DNA of 64,000 bases from Euzebya rosea (GTDB lineage Bacteria; Actinomycetota; Nitriliruptoria; Euzebyales; Euzebyaceae): positions 186,001-250,000 of the forward strand of contig NZ_PGDQ01000006.1 in the NCBI RefSeq assembly GCF_003073135.1. Reading direction: 5' to 3'. The position numbers were made by a program, and so were the translations under genes. Under the pieces are notes generated by a model. That model was not told where the DNA came from, searched no databases, and saw nothing but the letters and a program-made list of their open reading frames with translations. Shown here one piece after another: positions 35,319 to 42,160 of this stretch; position 1 is the first letter of the stretch; each line of letters opens with the position of its first letter.

Positions 35319-36022
35319 TAGTCGGCCAGCACCGCGTGCAGCAGCGGCCTGTCCTCGCGAAGGGCGCCGGCATCGGTCATGAAGACCTCGGTGGCCACGG
35401 CGAAGAACTCGCTGGGGTTGGTCGCCGCGTAGGGACGCAGCAGGCCGGGCGGCTTGCCCTTGCGGAGGTCGTCCAGCTCCATCTGGCAGATGGTGATCCA
35501 CCGTCGACGACGGTCCCCCTCCAGCGGCGGCGTGCCGTCGCCCACGCCGTCGAGGAAGTCCAGCTGGTGGGCGAACTCGTGGAGGACCACGTCGCGTCGT
35601 CGTCCGGGATGGCGTCGGTCGGCGGCCACTTGGTTCCAGGCGAGGTGGACCGGTCCTCGGGCGGCGGTGTGCCCGACCACCGGCATCGGGCCGTCGGTGA
35701 CCGTCCCGGGGATCGCGCCGCGGCGGACCGACGCGAGCACGATCGTGGAGGGGTGCACCACGACGGTCCGGACGGCGTGCAGCGGCGTCTCGTCGAAGCC
35801 GATGGCGAGGATCGACGCCCGCGCGGCGATGGTGATGCGCATCGGGTCGGTCAGCGCCGAGCCGGCCGACGCCTCCCACCCGCAGCGGTCCAGCAGGTCG
35901 ACGACCGCAGCGTCGTAGCGGTCCCGATGCTCCACGGACAGGCGACCGCGTGCGGGGAAGGCCTGCTCGACGACCCGCAGCTCGTCGTCGGTCAGGGGGC
36001 GCGGTCCTCGGCGACGGATCAT
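35252..36022 (-). CDS. mtfA: MtfA-like zinc metallopeptidase (M90 family)
   Basis: This 256-residue protein carries the gluzincin motif VVLHEFAHQLDFLDG (HExxH) and the downstream NPSEFFAVATEVFM segment that supplies the third zinc ligand in MtfA. It also has the family sequences ARASILAIGF and VHLAWNQV. In E. coli MtfA is an aminopeptidase that binds the glucose repressor Mlc and so modulates the PTS glucose transporter gene; whether that partnership exists in actinobacteria is unknown. The gene is leftward, with its last 67 bp on the opposite strand of the antiporter's coding end. Confidence 0.88.
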   Translation of the reverse strand: MIRRRGPRPLTDDELRVVEQAFPARGRLSVEHRDRYDAAVVDLLDRCGWEASAGSALTDPMRITIAARASILAIGFDETPLHAVRTVVVHPSTIVLASVRRGAIPGTVTDGPMPVVGHTAARGPVHLAWNQVAADRRHPGRRRDVVLHEFAHQLDFLDGVGDGTPPLEGDRRRRWITICQMELDDLRKGKPPGLLRPYAATNPSEFFAVATEVFMTDAGALREDRPLLHAVLADYYNVDPASWVDDADAAAPAVVD

Positions 36023-36082
36023 CCCGGCCAGTCTGTCATCGCCCGCCGCGCGTCCCGTCGGTTGGGGTCGGTGGGGCGGTGA

Positions 36083-36676
36083 TCAGCCTCGGCCCCATCC
36101 GAGCATGCGCGGCAGCCACCGACGCGGGATCAGGCGTGCGCCGCCGTGGGACTCCTGCCAGGCATCGATGACCAGCATGGCGGCGGTGGTCGAGGGGATC
36201 ACCCACTGGAGGACCCGCAGGCGTCGTTGGGCCGACGCCACGTCGGCCGGTGTGTCAGCGATCGGCTGCACTGCGGTGGCCACGGGCACGTCGCCGGCGC
36301 GGGCCACCTTCCGGCCGAGCCGTCCGCTCTCCGCCGTGGCAAGCAGCGTCGCGCCCAGCAGGCCGGCTCGCAGCACGACGGCGGTGCGTTCGGAACCGCG
36401 GCTGGCCCTGCCGTGGCGCAGGGTCAGGCCGAGACCGCCGCTCAGGTGGGCTCCGACGGCCACGGGCACGATCGCCGCCCAGCGGAACCAGCCGGCGTTG
36501 GCGACGCGTCCGCGTTGCGTGGGGTCCTCGACCTCTCGCGACGCACCGTTCAGCGCAACCGCGCCCATGTAGGCGCCGCCGAACCAGGCAGCCAGGCCGA
36601 GGTCGTGGGCTGCCCGCAGGGTCCAGTTCGGCACGTGTCGGAGGATGGTGGTGATCACCTGTCGGGATGTGTCCAC
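36083..36676 (-). CDS. Small membrane protein of unknown function
   Basis: This 197-residue protein has about four hydrophobic stretches: near residues 25-45 (AAWFGGAYMGAVALN), 65-85 (WAAIVPVAVGAHLSGGLGLT), 100-115 (VLRAGLLGATLLATA) and 155-170 (QWVIPSTTAAMLVIDAW). The layout, with HDLGLAAWFGG near the start and DAWQESH near the end, resembles small actinobacterial integral membrane proteins without an assigned function. It stands alone, 60 nt upstream of the MtfA-like gene on the same strand and divergent from the DUF1990 gene. Confidence 0.6.
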   Translation of the reverse strand: MDTSRQVITTILRHVPNWTLRAAHDLGLAAWFGGAYMGAVALNGASREVEDPTQRGRVANAGWFRWAAIVPVAVGAHLSGGLGLTLRHGRASRGSERTAVVLRAGLLGATLLATAESGRLGRKVARAGDVPVATAVQPIADTPADVASAQRRLRVLQWVIPSTTAAMLVIDAWQESHGGARLIPRRWLPRMLGWGRG

Positions 36677-36793
36677 TCGAGGCGTGTCTCACACCTCCGA
36701 GGGGCGGTGGATCGGCCCGTGCGACGCGTCCGCGGTCAGCTGCAGGCGAGCTCGCGCGGTCCGACCGGCGGCCGGCTGGGTACAGACCCCCAC

Positions 36794-38209
36794 ATGCCGT
36801 CCATCCCCGACATGTCCGATTCCGGTGCCCCCACGCCTGCCAGCACGATGGCGCGGGTGTGGCGGTGGGTCAGCAGCATGGTCTGGGCGACCCTTTCCTA
36901 CCTCCTCCACCGCGTCCCCCTGTACCGGCGCGGCCGTTCCGGGGACGCGGCGCCCGACACCCCCGACCTCGACCGCGACCTCATCGGCGACGCCCGCGCC
37001 GTCCAGCGCGCGGCCGATGGCGTGGGACCGCTGTACTGCCGCCGGTACCGCATCGCCTTCACCGACAGCGCGATGACCCCCGAGATGCTCGTCGCAACCC
37101 TCCGGCACGACATCAACGCGGCCACGCCCGAGTCGATGGCGCGCTTCGAGGACGGCACCGACGACGGCGAGACCGACACCATCGAGGTCGGCAACGAGTA
37201 CGTCGTCTACCTGCCGGGCCCCTGGAACGGTCCAGTACGGGTCGTCGAGGCCGACGACACCTCGTTCACCCTCGCCACGCTCGAGGGGCACATGGAGGCC
37301 GGCCAGATCACGTTCCGGGCCATGCCCCACGACCGCTTCGACTGGACCGTGTTCGAGATCGTGTCCTTCGCCCGCAGCGGCAACCGGCTGTTCCACCTGC
37401 TCTACGACCGGGTCCCGCTCGCAAGCGAGATCCAGCTGCACATGTGGGCGCAGTTCTGCGAACGGGTGGTCGACCTGGCCGGCGGGGTGGTGATGACGTC
37501 GGTGGAGGTGGACACCCACGTCCTCGACGACGACCCCGTGTCGACAGGGACCCGCGAGGTCGTGGTGACCGCGCCGGTGTCGACGCGGGCCCGCCGGGCG
37601 CTGGAGGACCTGCACGACGTCCCGCTGAACTTCGACCTCGACGCCGTCGACGTCGAGGACGCCACGCAGGGATGGACCCTCGACGACTGGTGCCAGCCGC
37701 TGCCCGACGAACCGCCCGGCGAGCCCGTCCCCGGCGGCCCCTTCGAGGTGGCGGCCGGGCTGCTCGAGGACTACGCCTTCGCCGACCCCCGGATCGTCCG
37801 TGCGGTCTACCGTGCCGACGTGCCGCTGGCCGAGCGCGACATGGTGCTCGAGGCCCGGTTCCACGGGCTGCGCTTCCTCCTCGGGCTCAGGGTCGGGGAC
37901 GTCGTCGACGAGACCACCACCGTCGCCGGCCGGCCGGTGCAGCGGTGGGGCTGGAACTACCGCACCCTGAAGGGTCACCTGGAGACGGGGCAGATGGACT
38001 TCCAGGTGTGGAAGTGGCTGGACTCCGGCGAGGTGGAGTTCCGCGTCAACGCCTACAGCCGCCGGGCGCGGATCACCAACCCGATCATCTGGCTGGGCAT
38101 GACCGTGTTCGGCCGCGGGATGCAGGTGCGCTTCGCTCGCAACGCCCTGTCCCGCATGGACGAGCTGGTCCGGGCACGGCTGGACGACGCCACGGTTGCT
38201 ACCTACTGA
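36794..38209 (+). CDS. DUF1990-containing protein with two DUF1990-like units
   Basis: This 471-residue protein appears to carry two related halves. The first unit (about residues 65-230) contains TLATLEGHMEAGQITFRA and NRLFHLLYDRVPLASEIQLHMW. The second (about 325-465) contains QRWGWNYRTLKGHLETGQMD, WLDSGEVEFRVNAYSRRARI and NPIIWLGMTVFGRGMQVRF, the typical DUF1990 sequence. The G-H-x-E-x-G-Q motif is present in both. DUF1990 proteins have a START-like lipid-binding appearance but no firm function. ATG 36794 is chosen, with 36812 as alternative. The stop codon lies inside a perfect 20-bp palindrome that faces the next gene. Confidence 0.78.
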   Translation: MPSIPDMSDSGAPTPASTMARVWRWVSSMVWATLSYLLHRVPLYRRGRSGDAAPDTPDLDRDLIGDARAVQRAADGVGPLYCRRYRIAFTDSAMTPEMLVATLRHDINAATPESMARFEDGTDDGETDTIEVGNEYVVYLPGPWNGPVRVVEADDTSFTLATLEGHMEAGQITFRAMPHDRFDWTVFEIVSFARSGNRLFHLLYDRVPLASEIQLHMWAQFCERVVDLAGGVVMTSVEVDTHVLDDDPVSTGTREVVVTAPVSTRARRALEDLHDVPLNFDLDAVDVEDATQGWTLDDWCQPLPDEPPGEPVPGGPFEVAAGLLEDYAFADPRIVRAVYRADVPLAERDMVLEARFHGLRFLLGLRVGDVVDETTTVAGRPVQRWGWNYRTLKGHLETGQMDFQVWKWLDSGEVEFRVNAYSRRARITNPIIWLGMTVFGRGMQVRFARNALSRMDELVRARLDDATVATY

Positions 38210-38223
38210 CTGATCAGTCAGTA
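38204..38223. promoter_or_regulatory. Operator A: perfect 20-bp palindrome upstream of the NTF2-like gene
   Basis: TACTGACTGATCAGTCAGTA is self-complementary over all 20 bp. It spans the stop codon of the DUF1990 gene and ends 8 bp before the GTG of the next gene. Size and symmetry fit a TetR-family operator, and the ACTKAC half-site recurs at the other sites of the 38-63 kb island. Confidence 0.75.
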
Positions 38224-38230
38224 TCGCGAT

Positions 38231-38641
38231 GTGACCGACCAGACGACATCGCCGCCCCGTCCCGACGATCCCCGCAGCACGGTCGAGGCCTACTTCGACG
38301 CCGTCAACGCCAGGGACTTCGACACCCTCGCCGGGCTCTTCGCGGAGGACGCGTCGTTCCGACCCGTGGGCTCACCCGACCGCCGGGGCCGCGAGGACAT
38401 CGCGGCGTACTACCCGCCGCTGCTCGCCGGGTTCGTGCACGGCACCGACACCCCGACGCGCATCTCCGTCGCCGGCCGCGTGGTGACGGCGGAGATCCAC
38501 TTCGAGGGCCGGACCGTCCAGGGGGTCGACATCGCCTTCGACGCGGTCGACGTGTTCGACATCGACCACGACGGCCGCATCGCCGGCCTCAGCCTCTGGT
38601 ACGACACACGCGACGTGGCCCGGCAGGTTCGGGGCGGCTGA
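38231..38641 (+). CDS. SnoaL/NTF2-like protein
   Basis: This 136-residue protein has the NTF2-like cone fold: DPRSTVEAYFDAVNARDFDTLAGLFAEDASF, then GREDIAAYYPPLLAGF and TAEIHFEGRTVQGVDIAFDAVDVFDIDHDGRI. Members include ketosteroid isomerases, SnoaL cyclases and dehydratases; catalytic residues cannot be assigned here. The GTG start at 38231 is only 8 bp after operator A. No typical Shine-Dalgarno is visible, which raises the chance of a leaderless mRNA. It probably belongs to the same regulon as the CoA-pathway genes to the right. Confidence 0.75.
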   Translation: MTDQTTSPPRPDDPRSTVEAYFDAVNARDFDTLAGLFAEDASFRPVGSPDRRGREDIAAYYPPLLAGFVHGTDTPTRISVAGRVVTAEIHFEGRTVQGVDIAFDAVDVFDIDHDGRIAGLSLWYDTRDVARQVRGG

Positions 38642-38651
38642 CCGTGTGCGC

Positions 38652-38674
38652 CGGTTCTCACCTCGTGAGAACCG
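38652..38674. promoter_or_regulatory. Perfect 10-bp inverted repeat upstream of the DoxX-like gene
   Basis: CGGTTCTCAC, a CTC spacer and GTGAGAACCG give a flawless 23-bp dyad 10 bp after the NTF2-like stop and 60 bp before the DoxX-like start. There is no T-run, so it is either an operator for the DoxX-like gene or a hairpin ending the upstream transcript. Its sequence differs from operators A-H. Confidence 0.65.
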
Positions 38675-38734
38675 ACCTCACGCCTTCCGGGTGCCCGCAG
38701 TCGGGCAACGAACTCGGACCGAAAGGCAGTCGCC

Positions 38735-39343
38735 ATGCGCACCCTCGTCTCCCCATCGGAGCCATCCGTCCCCGCCCTCGTCGTCCCACCCCCCGTCGCG
38801 TCCCAGCCGGGCCCGCTCCCACACCCACCTCTCGAGCGGGTCGGCGCGCCCCCTTCCGCGCCCGCCAGGCCGCGGACCGTGGGGCTGCTGCGGATGCTCC
38901 TGGGCTGGATTTTCCTCTGGGCCTTCCTCGACAAGCTCCTGGGCCTCGGGATGGACACGCCGGCGTCGCAGGCGTGGGTCAACGGTGGGTCGCCGGCCGG
39001 GGGCTACCTGCAGTTCGCGCTGGAGGGCAAGATGTTGCAGCACGTCTTCGTGGGCATGGCCGGTCCGGTGACCGACGTGCTGTTCATGGCGGCGCTGCTT
39101 GCCGTCGGGGTCGGGGTGACCCTCGGGATCGGCATGCGCCTGGCGACCGCGGGCGGTGTCCTGCTCATGGCGAGCCTGTGGCTGGCGAACCTGCCGCTGC
39201 TGCACAACCCGATGGTGGACCAGCACGTGATCTACGCCGTCGCCCTGGTGGCGCTGACCGCCCTCGACGCCGGTCGGACCTGGGGCATGGGTCGGGCATG
39301 GGCCGACACGGCGCTGGTCCGCCGGGTGCCGCTCCTGCGCTGA
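38735..39343 (+). CDS. DoxX-like membrane protein
   Basis: This 202-residue protein has a Pro-rich cytosolic N-terminus of about 45 residues and four membrane helices: LLRMLLGWIFLWAFLDKLLG, VTDVLFMAALLAVGVGVTLGIG, ATAGGVLLMASLWLANL and HVIYAVALVALTAL. The pattern fits the DoxX/DoxD-like family, linked to quinone or thiol redox reactions in some members. The ATG follows a GAAAGGCAG element. A strong inverted repeat lies upstream. It is convergent with the TetR gene. The precise function is unknown. Confidence 0.72.
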   Translation: MRTLVSPSEPSVPALVVPPPVASQPGPLPHPPLERVGAPPSAPARPRTVGLLRMLLGWIFLWAFLDKLLGLGMDTPASQAWVNGGSPAGGYLQFALEGKMLQHVFVGMAGPVTDVLFMAALLAVGVGVTLGIGMRLATAGGVLLMASLWLANLPLLHNPMVDQHVIYAVALVALTALDAGRTWGMGRAWADTALVRRVPLLR

Positions 39344-39358
39344 GGCGGAGGGGTGGGG

Positions 39359-40006
39359 TCAGGCCGGTGGGCGCCCCAGGTCGCTGCGGGACCCGCCGGC
39401 CGGACCCACGACGCCGGCGAGCACCAGGTCGGTGAACTGGGCGGCGACCTCCTCGGGGGTGCTCGGCCCGTCCTCGCGCCACCAGGTGCTGATCCAGTTC
39501 ATCATCCCGAACACGGCCATCGCCGTCAGCTTCGGGTCGACGTCGGCAGCCATGGCCCCCGACTCGACGCCACGCCGCAGCAGGTCGCGCAGGGCGGCGT
39601 CGAAGCGGTCGCGTTCGGCCAGGATCGTCGCCTGCCGCTCCGCCGACAGGTGCGCGAAGTCGTTGAGGAAGACCCCGACCTGCTGCACGTCGCGGCAGTA
39701 CGCCTGCACCTGCTGCTCCAGGTAGGCCCGCAGCTGCACGAGCGGGTCGCCGCCCACCTCCAGCCACTCCTCGAGCCGTTCGACGGTGTCACGGTGGACC
39801 CGGTCGATGATGTCGAAGAGCAGGTCCTCCTTGGAGTCGATGTAGTAGTAGAGGCTGCCCTTGAGGATCCCCAGCTCGTCGGCGACGTCCTGAATCGAGG
39901 CCGTCGCGTAGCCCTTGGCGTGGAAGACGCGGGTGGCCGCGGCCAGCACCTCGTCCTTGCGGCGGGGTGCCTCTCGGGTGCCCCGGGGGGCGCGGTCTGC
40001 AGACAT
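39359..40006 (-). CDS. TetR/AcrR-family transcriptional regulator
   Basis: This 215-residue one-component repressor has an N-terminal helix-turn-helix (residues about 17-62: RKDEVLAAATRVFHAKGYA, TASIQDVADELGILKGSLYY, YIDSKEDLLFDII). The ligand domain has aromatic residues (QAYCRDVQQVGVFLNDFAHL, MMNWISTWWRED) suited to a bulky acyl-CoA or hydrophobic ligand. It is the third gene of a leftward unit (flavoprotein, VOC, TetR) with gaps of 16 and 31 nt, and that unit starts at operator B. It is the only TetR gene in the window, so I infer that it binds operators A-H and autoregulates. Confidence 0.9.
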   Translation of the reverse strand: MSADRAPRGTREAPRRKDEVLAAATRVFHAKGYATASIQDVADELGILKGSLYYYIDSKEDLLFDIIDRVHRDTVERLEEWLEVGGDPLVQLRAYLEQQVQAYCRDVQQVGVFLNDFAHLSAERQATILAERDRFDAALRDLLRRGVESGAMAADVDPKLTAMAVFGMMNWISTWWREDGPSTPEEVAAQFTDLVLAGVVGPAGGSRSDLGRPPA

Positions 40007-40037
40007 GGTCAACGAAGCGTAACCGGGGCAGGGCGCG

Positions 40038-40583
40038 TCACGACGGGACGTGTCCGGCATCCCCGGCAGTGCGGTCGACCCGGTTGGTCGCCCAGTCGAC
40101 GTCGCCGGCCAGGACGGCGTCCAGCGAGGCAACGCCCTGCGGGACGCTCCAGTCGTCGGCGGACTGCACGATCTGCCAGACGATGCCGAAGCCGGAGCGG
40201 GGACGGACGTAGGTCTGCAGCCACGACGGGTCGGAGGCCAGGTCGGTGTCCACCACCTCGATGCCGGCCTCGTCCAGCGCGGCGAGGGCCACGTGGATGT
40301 CGGCGACGAACACGGTGATGTGGTGCACGCCCTCGCCCCGCTTGTCCAGCACGGCGTGCAGGTAACTGTCGGGCGTGCAGGGCTGCAGCAGCTCGATGCG
40401 GATGTCGTTGGGCATCGCCAGCTGGATGGTGCGGATGCCCAGCGGTTCGGGCTCGTTGCCACCGTGCAGGAACTCCCCGCCCAGCAGGTCGCGGAAGAGG
40501 GGCAGGGCGGCCTCGATCGAACGGACCGCGACCGCGACGTGGTCCACGCGGACCACGCCGAGTCGCCCGACGACGTCGCGCAT
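40038..40583 (-). CDS. VOC-family protein resembling methylmalonyl-CoA epimerase
   Basis: This 181-residue protein has two glyoxalase-fold modules: VRVDHVAVAVRSIEAALPLF with LGGEF at the start, and GEGVHHITVFVADIHVALAALDEAG in the second half. The layout resembles methylmalonyl-CoA epimerase, with metal-ligand candidates His in VDHVAV, Gln or Glu in IQLAMPNDIRIELLQP and His in VHHITV. The last acidic ligand of the epimerase is not obvious (GFGIVWQIVQ). It lies between the flavoprotein and the TetR gene in one operon, so it probably acts on a pathway intermediate. The C-terminal 40 residues are an extension. Confidence 0.78.
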   Translation of the reverse strand: MRDVVGRLGVVRVDHVAVAVRSIEAALPLFRDLLGGEFLHGGNEPEPLGIRTIQLAMPNDIRIELLQPCTPDSYLHAVLDKRGEGVHHITVFVADIHVALAALDEAGIEVVDTDLASDPSWLQTYVRPRSGFGIVWQIVQSADDWSVPQGVASLDAVLAGDVDWATNRVDRTAGDAGHVPS

Positions 40584-40599
40584 CAGCAGACCCCGCGCA

Positions 40600-41997
40600 T
40601 CAGTACCGGAAACCCTCTTCGATGGGCCACAGCCGACGGCCGAGGATGTCCTCCACCGCCGACAGGCCCGCGCGGGCGGCCCGGTCGATGCCGATGCCGC
40701 GGGACTTGAAGGTCTCCGACGCGAAGTACAGGCCGTGCACGTTGGGTGCCTTCCAGTGGGGCCGGAAGCTGCCCACCAGGCCGGGCTTCTGGATGACCCC
40801 GAAGGAGGGGTCGTAGACCAGGTGGCGGCGCTTGAACACGTGGTCGGCGAGGCCCGGCCACATCGTCTCGACGTCCTGCTCGAACTCGTCGAACTTCTGC
40901 TTCACGAAGCCCATGTCGCCGTTGCGGCCGAACCCGTGCAGCATCGCGCCCATCACGTAGAGGTGCTTGCCGTCGGGGGCGACGGACGGGTCCAGCGCCG
41001 ACATCTCGAACATGAACCCCGACGCTCGGGCCACGGGGGAGTGCAGCCACGTCGCGATCTCCTGTCGGTCGAGGACCGGGATGGGTTCCTCGGTTGCCAT
41101 GTACAGGCCGGCCCACGAGATGCGGTTCTTGTCCTGCGCCATCTGCTTGATCTGGTCGACGTACCACTCGGGCAGGGCGTGCTCGTCGACGATGTTGAGC
41201 ACGTGCCACACCGGCAGGGTGGAGATGACGACGGGTGCGCGGACCTCGTCCTCGTGGAAGATCTCGTTGGGCAGCACGGCGCCGGCGCGCGGCAGGGCAA
41301 CGCCCTTGACCTCGCCGCCGTCCATCAGGACCCGGCTGACGGGCTGGCCGAGCCGTACCTCGCCGCCGTGCTCCTCGATGGCGTCGCGCAGGTCGGCGAA
41401 CAGCTTCTGCCAGCCCCCGACGGGCCAGTAGGAGTAGGCGGCGGTGTTCTTCTCCTCGTAGTGCATCTTGCGCACGAAGAGGTTCTCCGAGGCGGAGTGG
41501 TCCCACCAGTCCTCGGTCATGCACTCCATGACGGTGATGAACTCGAAGAGGTCGATGACGCCCTGGTGGTTGGTGTACTGCTGGATCCACGCGCGCATGG
41601 GGCGGTCGTCCCAGCGCTCGAGCTCCTCGTAGGGGGTGTCGACGAGGGCCTTGATGACGGCCTTCAGCTCGTCCTTGGAGCCCGAGTAGCGGTCACGGAT
41701 GGAGCCCCACTGCTCGGTCTCGTGGTTCCAGACGGGCATGTCGGTGTTGGAGGGGCCGTGGCCGAGCGTCTTGCCGACGTGCTCGAAGATCCTCGTCAGG
41801 CCCGAGCCGGAGTCCTCCATCAGGTGGGCGCCGAGGTTCAGCTCGTAGCCCTCGTCGGGGGTGGCCATGCCACGGCCGCCGAGGTACGGGCTGCGCTCGA
41901 CGACGAGGACGGACTTCCCCTCCTTGGCCAGCAGCGCGGCCGCGGACAGCCCCGCGGCACCCGCTCCGATGACGATGACGTCGTAGTTCTGCATCAC
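40600..41997 (-). CDS. CrtI/amine-oxidase-like FAD-dependent oxidoreductase
   Basis: This 465-residue flavoprotein has an N-terminal Rossmann motif YDVIVIGAGAAGLSAAALLA and the GG-doublet RSPYLGGRGM. A substrate region follows (WPVGGWQKLFADLRDAIEEH, VISTLPVWHVLNIV) and the C-terminal FAD-binding segment GLYFASETFKSRGIGIDRAA. The order matches the phytoene-desaturase/retinol-saturase branch of FAD oxidoreductases, which desaturate or saturate lipophilic polyenes or isoprenoids. It is the first gene of the operon with the VOC protein and the TetR repressor, 47 nt downstream of operator B. A hydrophobic substrate related to the regulon's ligand is plausible. Confidence 0.85.
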   Translation of the reverse strand: MMQNYDVIVIGAGAAGLSAAALLAKEGKSVLVVERSPYLGGRGMATPDEGYELNLGAHLMEDSGSGLTRIFEHVGKTLGHGPSNTDMPVWNHETEQWGSIRDRYSGSKDELKAVIKALVDTPYEELERWDDRPMRAWIQQYTNHQGVIDLFEFITVMECMTEDWWDHSASENLFVRKMHYEEKNTAAYSYWPVGGWQKLFADLRDAIEEHGGEVRLGQPVSRVLMDGGEVKGVALPRAGAVLPNEIFHEDEVRAPVVISTLPVWHVLNIVDEHALPEWYVDQIKQMAQDKNRISWAGLYMATEEPIPVLDRQEIATWLHSPVARASGFMFEMSALDPSVAPDGKHLYVMGAMLHGFGRNGDMGFVKQKFDEFEQDVETMWPGLADHVFKRRHLVYDPSFGVIQKPGLVGSFRPHWKAPNVHGLYFASETFKSRGIGIDRAARAGLSAVEDILGRRLWPIEEGFRY

Positions 41998-42044
41998 GGC
42001 TCCTGTGTGGGTTGGAGGGTCGGCCAGCGCGTCCGGGCTTCTCG

Positions 42045-42064
42045 ACCAAACGACTGTTTGGTAA
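42045..42064. promoter_or_regulatory. Operator B: palindrome upstream of the flavoprotein-VOC-TetR operon
   Basis: ACCAAAC-GACT-GTTTGGT (42045-42062) has perfect 7-bp arms. Read on the minus strand from 42064 it is TTACCAAACAGTCGTTTG, whose first 14 bases are identical to operator D at 53171. The first gene of the leftward operon starts 48 bp away, at 41997. Confidence 0.75.
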
Positions 42065-42133
42065 TCGTTGCATCCCTGCGGTCAGTACGCAAGCCTTCGT
42101 TCTCCGAGGATCGTCGGTGGACGGTGGAATGGT

Positions 42134-42151
42134 TTACCAAACGGATGGTAG
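42134..42151. promoter_or_regulatory. Operator C upstream of acyl-CoA synthetase 1
   Basis: TTACC-AAACGGAT-GGTAG keeps the same half-sites and 8-bp spacing as operator D. A TAGAAC hexamer (42149-42154) overlapping it could be a -10 box, with the GTG at 42161 near the expected transcription start. That would imply a leaderless mRNA, and repression by occlusion if the site is bound. Confidence 0.65.
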
Positions 42152-42160
42152 AACAGGGTC

